From: Lachnospiraceae bacterium
GTDB lineage: Bacteria > Bacillota > Clostridia > Lachnospirales > Lachnospiraceae
Direction of reading: 5' to 3'
NCBI GenBank assembly: GCA_002892395.1
Contig: NBBL01000001.1
Coordinates: forward strand, 124,589-188,588
Length of the DNA stretch: 64,000 bases
Part shown: positions 43,514 through 51,531 of the stretch, one piece after another
Layout: each line of letters opens with the position of its first letter
Numbering within the stretch: the stretch's first letter is position 1
Translations under genes and position numbers: made by a program
Notes under the pieces: generated by a model
What the model was told of the DNA's origin: nothing
The model's input: the letters and a program-made list of their open reading frames with translations, nothing else
Databases searched by the model: none

Positions 43514-45823
43514 TCAATTGGTATTGCCGGAGGGACCCACCAAGGATACCCTCGCATCGGAAGCCGCAGGGGCAGCGCCGAGGCCGGAAGCACTTCCGCG
43601 GCTTCTGTCTCCGCCTTCTCCGTTTCCGTTGTCTCCGTTTCCGCTGTCTCCGTTTCCGCTGTTTCTGTTTCCGCTGTCTCCGTTTCCGCTGTTTCCGTTT
43701 CCGCTGTTTCCACTTCCGCTCTGTCCGCCGGACTGCCGCAGGATCGTAACCGTGTAGCTCCTCCCGTCTCCGTTTTCGGCGGTCACCCGGATCGACGCGG
43801 TGCTCTGATCCCCGGACAGCGTGAATGTGCCGTCACCCTCCGTCCGTGCTTTTTCATCAATTGTCTCCGCCCGGATCTGCAGGGAGCCCACAGAGGGATC
43901 CACAATCAGATCATAATGATCCGTATCCCTGTCAAAGGACGGGGTCAGCCGGAATCCGTCAATCGTCAGTGCACGCAGCTTATTGTTGGGATTCCCGTCG
44001 CCCGCCGGCGCTTCCGTCGGTGTCTCCGGCATGCCTTGAAAAATCGGGATGCTGAATACCAGTGCGCTTTGCTTCAGCCCCTGGCTGTAGGCTTCTCCCA
44101 GCTTGAAGCCTTCGCTGGCGGCGCCCTGTACATTGGTCATGTACTGATGCCGATACCGGTTCTTCGAGGTCACATTGAATTTTTTCAAGTAGAAGGTATC
44201 CTGCCCTGCCCCGATAAAATTCTCTCCATAGTACTGTGCGCCCCCGACAACCGCCTTTTGAACGGAATCCCATGGTCTCCCATAGGAGCCGGGCTGGGAA
44301 GCCCACCAAAGACCTCTTGTCACTGCGTTCATGGTTCCGTCTGCATACGCCTGGACATTAAAGAAATTGTAGATACCCGGATAATTGGGCGATGTTCCGC
44401 TGATCAGACCGCTGCTTCCCTTATTGCCCTGCTCCTGAAGAATCATGGAGGTAAGAACATAAGGGCTCACACCGGATACACGCGCCGCCTCCAAAATAAG
44501 GTCAATGTAATTGACGGATTCCCGGGAGACGGAGGTGGAAGCCGATGCGGCATTCCCACTGCTGTCCGCCTGATCTGCCGTGGGATCTCCCAGGTAGCTC
44601 CCTGTGCTGTGTCCGATCACAGCGCGGGAACGAACGGTGAGACGCCCTCCCTCCGGCTTCGCGTACCGAAGGTTCTGTGTGGCGCCGGACACCGAAGGGG
44701 CGGAATCCCGTCCTTCCTCCGCAGCAGCGCTGCTGCCCTGGGATGCTTTGATTTTTCGGAGCGAATCGTCGGAAACTGCTCCCTGGGGCGCGCCGCTTAT
44801 GACGCCGATGAGTCGGGACGCGCCCGATCCATCGGATGAATTCTCTGCACTGGTCCCCCGGGATGCCTGCGATTCTGCTCCTCCGGAGGGTGCTGCCTGC
44901 GTCCCGGGCTCTGTCTCCCCGGAGGGCGCTGCCTGCGTCCCGGGCGCTGTCTCCCCGGGGGGCGGCGAGAGGCTCACCTGTTCTCCCCCTCTCTGGGGCT
45001 CCCATGCTGTCCCGGATGTTCCGCCGGAAGAAGGCGCCGAAGAAGGAGCCATAGAGCCGCTGGATTTTCCCGCAAGAAAGGTGCCGGAGGCCAGCGTTTC
45101 CACTCCCTCTGCCGTCTGCGTGGCTGCATCATAGCTCTGCTTCAGGAACGCAAACACATAAGAGCTGTTCAGAAAATTTCTCGGATCCATGTAATAGCGC
45201 AGAATACCCTCACTCGCCGCAACCCAGCTGTTTGAATCAAATCCCGGCCACCGGTTATTTTCCCAGTCAAAGGCTCCGGTTTCCAAGGACTTCCAGGAGG
45301 AACGAACGGAGGTGTGAACCAGATTTCTCCCGATTACTCCCTCATTTTTGATCGCTTCTTCCCAATCCACACCAGTGTGATACGCGCGAAAGATCCAATT
45401 CGGATACTCGGCATGAATTTCCCGCAGCTTCACCTTATAGCTTTCGGGAAAGCCCTCCTGTGCCAGCTGGGCTTCAAACGTCCCATCATGGGTGTAGACC
45501 GCCGCCGCTCCGAGATAAGACCGCTGTACATAGCCGATTCCCCCCTGAAAGCGGATCTTTGCCCAAGTCGTTCCGTCGGAGCCCCGAAGCTCCTCCAAAA
45601 TGGAAACTGACGTTCCGTTTCTAAGGGAGCCGATCCTCCGGAATCCGGTTCCGGCTCCTTCTCTCACATTCAGTGTGCTTGCCTGCACGTGGGAAGTGGC
45701 TGCCGCAAAGCTTTCCAGTCCCCACGCCATTCCGGAGCTCAAAGGGAACTGTACCGGCGCCTGAAGCAAAAGAAAAGCAGCAAGTACTCCTGTAAACACT
45801 CTTTTTCCTGTTGCCTTTTTCAT
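43514..45823 (-). CDS. SH3-domain glucosaminidase-like wall hydrolase with Asn/Gly repeat tail
   Basis: 769-aa secreted protein. In order: a signal peptide (about 1-40), an SH3b domain (about 48-105: STLNVREGAGTGFRRIGSL), then TFEAQLAQEGFPESYKVKLR and HPNWIF-like EYPNWIFRAYHTGVDWEEAI. A Pro/Gly/Ser/Thr linker (about 255-420) follows, with the repeat PGTQAAPSGE, then a glucosaminidase core (about 440-600: ILEAARVSGVSPYVLTSMIL, YNFFNVQAY). A cadherin-like beta-sandwich (about 615-700, LRALTIDGFRLTPSFDRDT) and a (N/D)SGNG repeat tail end the protein. It probably cleaves peptidoglycan glycan strands. First gene of a two-gene operon. Confidence 0.86.
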   Translation of the reverse strand: MKKATGKRVFTGVLAAFLLLQAPVQFPLSSGMAWGLESFAAATSHVQASTLNVREGAGTGFRRIGSLRNGTSVSILEELRGSDGTTWAKIRFQGGIGYVQRSYLGAAAVYTHDGTFEAQLAQEGFPESYKVKLREIHAEYPNWIFRAYHTGVDWEEAIKNEGVIGRNLVHTSVRSSWKSLETGAFDWENNRWPGFDSNSWVAASEGILRYYMDPRNFLNSSYVFAFLKQSYDAATQTAEGVETLASGTFLAGKSSGSMAPSSAPSSGGTSGTAWEPQRGGEQVSLSPPPGETAPGTQAAPSGETEPGTQAAPSGGAESQASRGTSAENSSDGSGASRLIGVISGAPQGAVSDDSLRKIKASQGSSAAAEEGRDSAPSVSGATQNLRYAKPEGGRLTVRSRAVIGHSTGSYLGDPTADQADSSGNAASASTSVSRESVNYIDLILEAARVSGVSPYVLTSMILQEQGNKGSSGLISGTSPNYPGIYNFFNVQAYADGTMNAVTRGLWWASQPGSYGRPWDSVQKAVVGGAQYYGENFIGAGQDTFYLKKFNVTSKNRYRHQYMTNVQGAASEGFKLGEAYSQGLKQSALVFSIPIFQGMPETPTEAPAGDGNPNNKLRALTIDGFRLTPSFDRDTDHYDLIVDPSVGSLQIRAETIDEKARTEGDGTFTLSGDQSTASIRVTAENGDGRSYTVTILRQSGGQSGSGNSGNGNSGNGDSGNRNSGNGDSGNGDNGNGEGGDRSRGSASGLGAAPAASDARVSLVGPSGNTN
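43600..43735. repeat. short-unit minisatellite in the glucosaminidase gene
   Basis: Nine- and 18-bp units of GTTTCCGCT / GTCTCCGTT type, about 12 tandem copies, encoding the NSGNGDSGNG tail. Such arrays change length readily by slippage, in steps of three codons that keep the frame. Confidence 0.88.
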
Positions 45824-45906
45824 CTGGTTTCATCTCCGTCCGCGACGCGCTGATCCCGCTGCGTCATTGCTGTTTGTCTCCCGTTTGCTCTGCATATATG
45901 TGTCTC

Positions 45907-45935
45907 ATTATAATAATTCCGGATAATGAGGTCAA
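45907..45935 (-). promoter_or_regulatory. promoter of the glucosaminidase-cohesin operon
   Basis: TTGACC (45935-45930), a 17-nt spacer and TATAAT (45912-45907) on the minus strand; the leader is about 75 nt. Confidence 0.85.
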
Positions 45936-45961
45936 CCGAACGACTGAAATTGAAAGAGAAT

Positions 45962-45999
45962 ATTAAATACCGCCCCGGTTTAGATTTTAACCGGAGCGG
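45962..45999 (-). terminator. terminator of the decarboxylase operon
   Basis: Minus-strand stem CCGCTCCGGTT / AACCGGGGCGG (45999-45970) with an 8-nt loop, then TATTTAATA, about 28 nt after the oadA stop. Confidence 0.8.
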
Positions 46000-46027
46000 C
46001 CCTTCTTCACCTCTTATTGTCTTTCCT

Positions 46028-47440
46028 TCAGACCGGATATGCCTTGGCCTTCAAATCTGCCTTGTCGATGTCCATTCCGGTCTGCTGCGCCTGTCTCCAC
46101 TTGAAGAAATCAAGCGCAACCTGGGGAAACAGTGCATAGGAGAGCACATCCTCATCCTGCTGCTTCCAGGGGCCCACCTCCTGCTCATACTTCGGAAGCT
46201 GAGGCGCAATCAGATCCGCCGGCCGACAGGTAATCGGCTTCTCGTCTCCGATTATCTTTTTTCTCACCTCCGGATCCACAGGCTTCACCGTCTGCCCGAA
46301 TTCACCCATAACCAGCTTCTTCGACTCCTTCGGAACCATCTTATAGCGTTCATGGGTCAGCACATTCATGACTGCCTGTGTCCCCACGATCTGAGAGGAG
46401 GGCGTGACCAGGGGCGGCTCTCCGAAGTCCTTCCGGACCCGCGCCACCTCCTCCAGTACTTCCTGGAGAAGATTCTCCTTGTGCGCCTCTGTCAGCTGCT
46501 TTAACAGGTTTGAGAGCATGCCCCCCGGAACCTGATAGCGCAAGGTATTGATATTGACGCCCAGCAGCTTCGGACTTAAGAGTCCGTTGGCAATATACTT
46601 CTCTCGAATGCCCGTAAAATACCTGGCGATCTCGGTCAGTTTTTCGATATCCAGCCCCGTGTCTCCGGGCATTCCCTTAAGCGTCTGCACCATGACCTCA
46701 GTGGCAGGCTGGCTGGTGCCGAGTGCCAAGGGCGAAATTGCAGTGTCGATGATATCCGCTCCTGCTTCCACCGCCTTTAAAAGTGTCATGGATGCCACGC
46801 CGGAGGTGTAGTGGGTGTGAATGTCGATGGGCAGCTTGGTGGAGCGTTTAAGCGTAGTGACCAGCTCCTCTGCCGCATAGGGCGTCAAGAGCCCCGCCAT
46901 ATCCTTGATGCAGATGGAGTCCGCGCCCATTTCCTCAATCTGCGATGCGATCCCGGCCCAATACTCCACCGTATAGGCATCTCCCAAGGTGTAGGACAGT
47001 GCAATCTGCGCCTCTGCCCCCTCCTTTTTACATGCCTTCACCGCTGTCTGCAGGTTTCTCAGGTCATTCAGACAGTCAAAAATGCGGATGATGTCAATGC
47101 CGTTTGCCACAGACTTCTGCACAAAATACTCCACCACATCATCTGCGTAATGATTGTACCCCAGGATATTCTGACCTCGGAACAGCATCTGCAGCTTGGT
47201 ATTCTTAAACCCGTCCCGCAAGAGCCGGAGTCTCTGCCAAGGGTCCTCATGGAGGAAGCGCAGACAGGCGTCAAACGTGGCTCCCCCCCAGCACTCCACC
47301 GAGCGATATCCGATCTGATCCATTTTATCAATGATCGGCAGCATCTCATCTGTCGTCATTCTGGTCGCAAACAGGGACTGATGCGCATCCCGCAGAACAG
47401 TCTCCACTATCTGTACCGGTTTTCTCTGCTGTCTTTCCAT
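46028..47440 (-). CDS. oadA: oxaloacetate/pyruvate carboxyltransferase subunit (OadA/PycB type)
   Basis: Carboxyltransferase (470 aa) that moves CO2 between a 2-oxo/oxaloacetate substrate and carboxybiotin. The TIM barrel shows ETVLRDAHQSLFATRM (metal Asp), CWGGATFDACLRFL, CIKDMAGLLTPY (carbamylated Lys region) and DIHTHYTSGVAS (metal HxH). It continues with the PYC_OADA domain (YQVPGGMLSNLLKQL, VTPSSQIVGTQAV). It ends before any biotinyl domain, which is encoded separately at 48654-49121. Last gene of the operon; TTAGGAGAAGAAATC precedes the ATG. Confidence 0.94.
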   Translation of the reverse strand: MERQQRKPVQIVETVLRDAHQSLFATRMTTDEMLPIIDKMDQIGYRSVECWGGATFDACLRFLHEDPWQRLRLLRDGFKNTKLQMLFRGQNILGYNHYADDVVEYFVQKSVANGIDIIRIFDCLNDLRNLQTAVKACKKEGAEAQIALSYTLGDAYTVEYWAGIASQIEEMGADSICIKDMAGLLTPYAAEELVTTLKRSTKLPIDIHTHYTSGVASMTLLKAVEAGADIIDTAISPLALGTSQPATEVMVQTLKGMPGDTGLDIEKLTEIARYFTGIREKYIANGLLSPKLLGVNINTLRYQVPGGMLSNLLKQLTEAHKENLLQEVLEEVARVRKDFGEPPLVTPSSQIVGTQAVMNVLTHERYKMVPKESKKLVMGEFGQTVKPVDPEVRKKIIGDEKPITCRPADLIAPQLPKYEQEVGPWKQQDEDVLSYALFPQVALDFFKWRQAQQTGMDIDKADLKAKAYPV

Positions 47441-47459
47441 GATTTCTTCTCCTAACGTA

Positions 47460-48611
47460 TTACTTCACGCCGAAAATAGCCATGAACGTTCCGGCTGCGA
47501 CTGCTGTGCCTATTACACCTGCCACGTTGGGTCCCATGGCGTGCATGAGAAGGAAGTTAGTTCGGTCGGCCTCTGCCCCCACCTTCTGCGCCACCCGGGC
47601 AGACATGGGAACTGCGGAAACACCGGCGGCGCCGATGAGCGGATTCACCTTGCCTCCCGTCAGCTTACACATCAGCTTGCCGAGCAGAACGCCGGCTGCT
47701 GTTCCGAACGCAAATGCAACCAATCCCAAAAATACGATTTTCAGTGTGTCTGCCTTCAGAAAGGCCTCCGCACTGGTGGTGGCGCCGACGCTGGTTCCGA
47801 GTAAAATGACTACGATGTACATCAGCGCGTTGCTTGCAGTTTCCGTCAGCTGATGCACCACGCCGGATTCCCGGAACAGATTTCCAAGCATCAGCATTCC
47901 CACCAACGGCGCCGTGGTGGGAAGAATCAAACATACCACCACGGTGACAATGATCGGAAACAGAATCTTCTCCAGCTTGGAAACCGGACGAAGCTGCGCC
48001 ATCTTGATTTTTCTTTCTTTCTCCGTCGTCAGTGCCCGCATGATCGGCGGCTGAATGATCGGCACCAGGGACATATAGGAATAAGCGGCAACTGCAATTG
48101 CACCGAGATACTCCGCCTGTCCCATTTTTCCCGCAAGGAAAATTGACGTGGGTCCGTCTGCTCCTCCGATGATGGAGATCGCTGCCGCCGCCTTTCCGTT
48201 AAAGCCAAGCAAGATCGCCATAAAGTAAGCGATATATACACCGAACTGTGCCGCAGCACCAAGCAGAAAGCTCATAGGATTGGCGATCAGGGGACCGAAA
48301 TCCGTCATAGCTCCGACTCCCATGAAAATCAGCGGAGGCAAAATTCCCCATTCATCCAGCGTGTAGAAATAGTAGAGCAGCCCCCCGTTCCCGTCCGACG
48401 AATGCGCGGGATCCGCCATAATGTCCGGATAAATATTCACCAGAAGCATACCGAATGCGATGGGAACCAGGAGAAGCGGCTCAAACCCTTTGGCAATTGC
48501 CAAGTAAAGAAAGGTAAGCGCCACTGCGATCATGATCAGGTTTCCGCCGGTCAGTGAAAAAAACGCGGACTGATGAATCAAATTATTGAGTGTGGTGACT
48601 AAATACTCCAT
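47460..48611 (-). CDS. oadB: sodium-pumping decarboxylase beta subunit (OadB/GcdB/MmdB)
   Basis: Integral membrane subunit (383 aa) that decarboxylates carboxybiotin and exports Na+. About ten hydrophobic segments are seen. The signature [15 protein letters not shown] and the [15 protein letters not shown] region carry the conserved Asp residues linked to Na+ translocation. The C-terminal [20 protein letters not shown] and [19 protein letters not shown] are typical. OadB, GcdB and MmdB cannot be told apart by sequence alone. It is 42 nt after the biotin carrier gene, with GGAGGAAGGAAAGAG before its ATG. Confidence 0.96.
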   Translation of the reverse strand: MEYLVTTLNNLIHQSAFFSLTGGNLIMIAVALTFLYLAIAKGFEPLLLVPIAFGMLLVNIYPDIMADPAHSSDGNGGLLYYFYTLDEWGILPPLIFMGVGAMTDFGPLIANPMSFLLGAAAQFGVYIAYFMAILLGFNGKAAAAISIIGGADGPTSIFLAGKMGQAEYLGAIAVAAYSYMSLVPIIQPPIMRALTTEKERKIKMAQLRPVSKLEKILFPIIVTVVVCLILPTTAPLVGMLMLGNLFRESGVVHQLTETASNALMYIVVILLGTSVGATTSAEAFLKADTLKIVFLGLVAFAFGTAAGVLLGKLMCKLTGGKVNPLIGAAGVSAVPMSARVAQKVGAEADRTNFLLMHAMGPNVAGVIGTAVAAGTFMAIFGVK

Positions 48612-48653
48612 CTCTTTCCTTCCTCCGTTTCAGACTGAAGTCTCCAGCGCCGC

Positions 48654-49121
48654 TCAATTCAAAGTCGCCAGAACCTCTCCTGCCTCAACGGACTGGTTGA
48701 CCGCTACTTGAATACTTGCAACGGTACCGTCCTCCGGAGCCACAATTTCATTTTCCATCTTCATCGCTTCAAGAATCATAATGGTATCACCGGCATTGAC
48801 CCGATCTCCGGCCTTTTTGTCAATGCTGAGAATCTTGCCCGGCATGGGCGCCTCCACAGAAACCCTTCCGGCTGCCGCCGGTGCTGCCGGAGCTGCTGCC
48901 GGTGCTGCTGCCGGTGCTTCCGGTGCCGCCGGAGCTGCTGCCGGAGTCGCCGCTGCCGGTGCCGCCGCCGGAGCTGCCGCCGGAGCTGCTGCCACCGGTG
49001 CTGCTGCCGGTGCCGCCGCCGGAATGGTGATGACCGGTGCGTTCTGAGCCGCCGCCGTCACGCCCTCTTCCACCTGTACCACATAGCTCTGTCCGTTGAC
49101 TGTAATGGTATATGTTTTCAT
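48654..49121 (-). CDS. biotin carboxyl carrier protein with Ala/Pro linker
   Basis: 155-aa biotin/lipoyl attachment protein. The N terminus KTYTITVNGQSYVVQVEEG is followed by an extreme Ala/Pro linker (about 34-84) and the biotinyl domain, with biotin on K121 in LEAMKMENEI. It ends VNQSVEAGEVLATLN. It shuttles carboxyl groups from the carboxyltransferases to the membrane subunit. The start at 49121 has GCAGGAGGGAAAAAGA upstream. The linker is encoded by a GCC/GGA-rich stretch that is repetitive at the DNA level (48880-49020). Confidence 0.95.
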   Translation of the reverse strand: MKTYTITVNGQSYVVQVEEGVTAAAQNAPVITIPAAAPAAAPVAAAPAAAPAAAPAAATPAAAPAAPEAPAAAPAAAPAAPAAAGRVSVEAPMPGKILSIDKKAGDRVNAGDTIMILEAMKMENEIVAPEDGTVASIQVAVNQSVEAGEVLATLN

Positions 49122-49150
49122 TCTTTTTCCCTCCTGCCGTAAGCTTATTG

Positions 49151-50056
49151 TCATAATCCCTGTCTTCTGTCTCTCCGCGATATGCGGCGAATCGAGCGAA
49201 CCACCAGACCATCCGGTCCTGCATCTTCTCCCTGTGCTGCCATGACTGCAGCGGTGAGCACTGCAATCAGCTGTGAATCAAAGCCCTCTGCTTCCACAGC
49301 AGCCGCTGCAAGAACAGCCAGTGTCTCATTGGAGATCCCGGTCTGCTCCCCCGGCAAGACCAGCGCTTCTACGCTGGTGCCCTCCGGAATCACCGCGGCT
49401 CGCACCTGTTCCGGAGAAATCCGCTCCGATACGTTGTGTGCTACGGCAGGCATCGGCTGTGCTTCCGCCTGAAGCCGTGCATGTTCCGCCTCTTTTTTTC
49501 TCTCCTCCCCTGCCTTTACCATATCGTTGATCAGCTTGAAGCGGCTAATGATAAATGCGATAAAAATCAGGACGAGAAAGACGGTTCCCATGCCGATCAG
49601 CAGATTGAAGCCTGCATCCTTCATCTTCTCCGAAAGTGTCTCCACCTTGTCAAAGGACATCTGCAAAATACTGCCATCGGCGCGGTTGAAGCGGACAGTC
49701 ATCGTGGCGTCCCTCTTCTCACAGTGAAATGACAGCTGGGCAACATAGCTGTCCTTAAGGGCGCGAACTTCCGCGTGATCCATGGCGACAAAATCACCTG
49801 CAAGTTCCTTTAAATGCTGCCAGCTTCTCAGCCCCTCCAAAAGTGCTGTGTTATGTTCCGCCTCAAACTGTGCAATGTAACGCTCCAGAGTCGCATCGTC
49901 AAATTGGACAATAGCCTGCAGATTCTGCTCCGCGATCCGCTGAATCGCCGCCTGCTCTTCCTCCCCCGTGGCAGCAAGAACCGGCCTTGAGAGCGACAGC
50001 ATTGCGCCGAAGCAAATCAGCAGGGTCAGAAAAATCCGTTTTATATTCTGCCTCAT
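49151..50056 (-). CDS. OadG-like membrane subunit with extracytoplasmic domain
   Basis: 301-aa protein resembling an OadG gamma subunit with an added N-terminal part. The signal peptide (about 8-29, LTLLICFGAMLSLSRPVLA) is followed by a roughly 120-residue extracytoplasmic domain, then the OadG-like membrane helix GFNLLIGMGTVFLVLIFIAF and a cytoplasmic tail with Glu/Ala/Lys-rich spacer. A C-terminal module (NETLAVLAAAAVEAEGF, SQLIAVLTAAVMAAQGE, GLVVRSIRRISRRD) ends it. It probably tethers soluble carboxyltransferases to OadB. OadG subunits are usually about 80-120 aa, so the exported domain is an addition. The start at 50056 has GGGGGCAG upstream. Confidence 0.82.
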   Translation of the reverse strand: MRQNIKRIFLTLLICFGAMLSLSRPVLAATGEEEQAAIQRIAEQNLQAIVQFDDATLERYIAQFEAEHNTALLEGLRSWQHLKELAGDFVAMDHAEVRALKDSYVAQLSFHCEKRDATMTVRFNRADGSILQMSFDKVETLSEKMKDAGFNLLIGMGTVFLVLIFIAFIISRFKLINDMVKAGEERKKEAEHARLQAEAQPMPAVAHNVSERISPEQVRAAVIPEGTSVEALVLPGEQTGISNETLAVLAAAAVEAEGFDSQLIAVLTAAVMAAQGEDAGPDGLVVRSIRRISRRDRRQGL

Positions 50057-50068
50057 CTCTGCCCCCAA

Positions 50069-51472
50069 TCAGATGGTTCCGTGTTTTCTAACGGAGATGC
50101 TCTCGCTCTTGGTAAACAGCATCTCAAAGGCCGCAATCACACGCTTTCTGGTCAGCTGCGCATCGATGATATCATCCACATATCCCCGTCTCGCCGCACT
50201 TTTCACATCGGACTGAAGCGCCGTATAGGCGTCTACCTTTTCCTGATAAAAGTCAGCCTTGTTTTCTGTGTTCTCCAGCTCCTTTGCATACATGATCTTC
50301 ACGGCATCGCCTGCTTCCATGAGGGAAAGCTTTGCGGCCGGCCACGCCAAAACCACATCTGAGACTGTCTTCGGTGCAAACAAGTTGTAGGCAAGCCCGT
50401 AGGTCTCTCCCGTAAACAGCGTAACCTTCGGGACGGTCGCAGACGCATAGGCAAAAATAAGGGAAGCTGCTTTTTTTGCCAGGTGCCGCTCGGAAGAGAG
50501 ATCCTTTCGAAATCCACTGGCCTCCGCCAGCGTGAGGATCGGAATTTGAAATGCATCGCAGAAACGCACAAAGCGACTCGCTTTCTCCACACCTCGCCAG
50601 CAGACTGCATCCGACGCCACTGCCACTGCTCCCACGGTGCAGCCGTTCAGTCGAATAAACGCCGTCGTGACGCTGGCTCCGAAGCCCTTTCCCGGCTCTA
50701 TGACGAAGCCGTCATCCGAAATTGCCGCCAGCCGTTCCGACTGATCCAGCGCTGCAATCTCCGGAACCAGGCGGTTCAGGCTGTCCTCGCAGCTCTCATA
50801 GGAAAGATCGTCCTCAAAGCTGGCAGGAAGCAGGCGAACCAGACTGCGAATTCCTTCCGCAATCTCCTCTGCCGTCCCCACAAAATCAGCGATTCCGCTC
50901 TCCTCGCTCTGAAACACTGCAGAGGCAGTATCCGCTGTCGAAGCTCCGCTGCCCGAAAGGGCATTCGGCACGTGCAGAAACAGTCTTCCCTCTGCCGTCT
51001 CCATGAAGGTGAAATCCGCCATGGCAGCACTCACCGCCATGCTGCCTCCGCAGCCACCGTAAATTGCCTGAATCTGCGGAACAACACCATTCGCCGCGGC
51101 CTGACAGCGGTACAGCTCCCCGAATGCATTCAGCGCATCGCCGGCCTCCTCAAGACGCAGACCCGCGCAGTCAATCAGGCCAATGACCGGCGCTCCCATC
51201 TTCATTGCCATTTCATAGATGCGTCCAATCTTTTTGGCGTGCATCTCCCCGACGGAGCCGCCGAGCACCCGGGGATCCTGACTGTAGAGATAGACAAGCT
51301 TCCCGTCGATGGTTCCATACCCGGTCACCACGCCGTCTGACGGCGTTTTCTCCGCCGTCAGATTAAAGTCGGTGTTTCTCGCGGTCACCCAGGCTCCGAG
51401 TTCCACAAAGCTGTTTTCATCCAGCACTCCCCGTATCCTGCGCGCCGCAATTGAATCATTTGCCTGACCCAT
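50069..51472 (-). CDS. acyl-CoA carboxyltransferase subunit (MmdA/PccB type)
   Basis: 467-aa crotonase-fold carboxyltransferase resembling methylmalonyl-CoA decarboxylase alpha. The N half has IRGVLDENSFVELGAWV, YSQDPRVLGGSVGEMHAKKI, GLIDCAGLRLEEAGDALNA and AIYGGCGGSMAVSAAMADFT. The C half has FGASVTTAFIRLNGCTVGAV, AFQIPILTLAEASGF and VVLAWPAAKLSLMEAGDAVK. It is shorter than typical MmdA (about 510-520) and somewhat divergent, so the acyl-CoA substrate is not assignable. The start at 51472 has CGGAGGTTGCAGT upstream. It co-occurs with OadA and one shared biotin carrier. Confidence 0.87.
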   Translation of the reverse strand: MGQANDSIAARRIRGVLDENSFVELGAWVTARNTDFNLTAEKTPSDGVVTGYGTIDGKLVYLYSQDPRVLGGSVGEMHAKKIGRIYEMAMKMGAPVIGLIDCAGLRLEEAGDALNAFGELYRCQAAANGVVPQIQAIYGGCGGSMAVSAAMADFTFMETAEGRLFLHVPNALSGSGASTADTASAVFQSEESGIADFVGTAEEIAEGIRSLVRLLPASFEDDLSYESCEDSLNRLVPEIAALDQSERLAAISDDGFVIEPGKGFGASVTTAFIRLNGCTVGAVAVASDAVCWRGVEKASRFVRFCDAFQIPILTLAEASGFRKDLSSERHLAKKAASLIFAYASATVPKVTLFTGETYGLAYNLFAPKTVSDVVLAWPAAKLSLMEAGDAVKIMYAKELENTENKADFYQEKVDAYTALQSDVKSAARRGYVDDIIDAQLTRKRVIAAFEMLFTKSESISVRKHGTI

Positions 51473-51531
51473 ACTGCAACCTCCGTTTTCCATGCTTATC
51501 GTTTCCTCAGAAGCTCTGTTCCGCTGATTTT

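Noticed and set aside
43478-44839. 453-codon plus-strand frame over the glucosaminidase repeat
   Set aside because: Arises from the repeat on the opposite strand (SAVSVSAVS-type translation) and has no other support.
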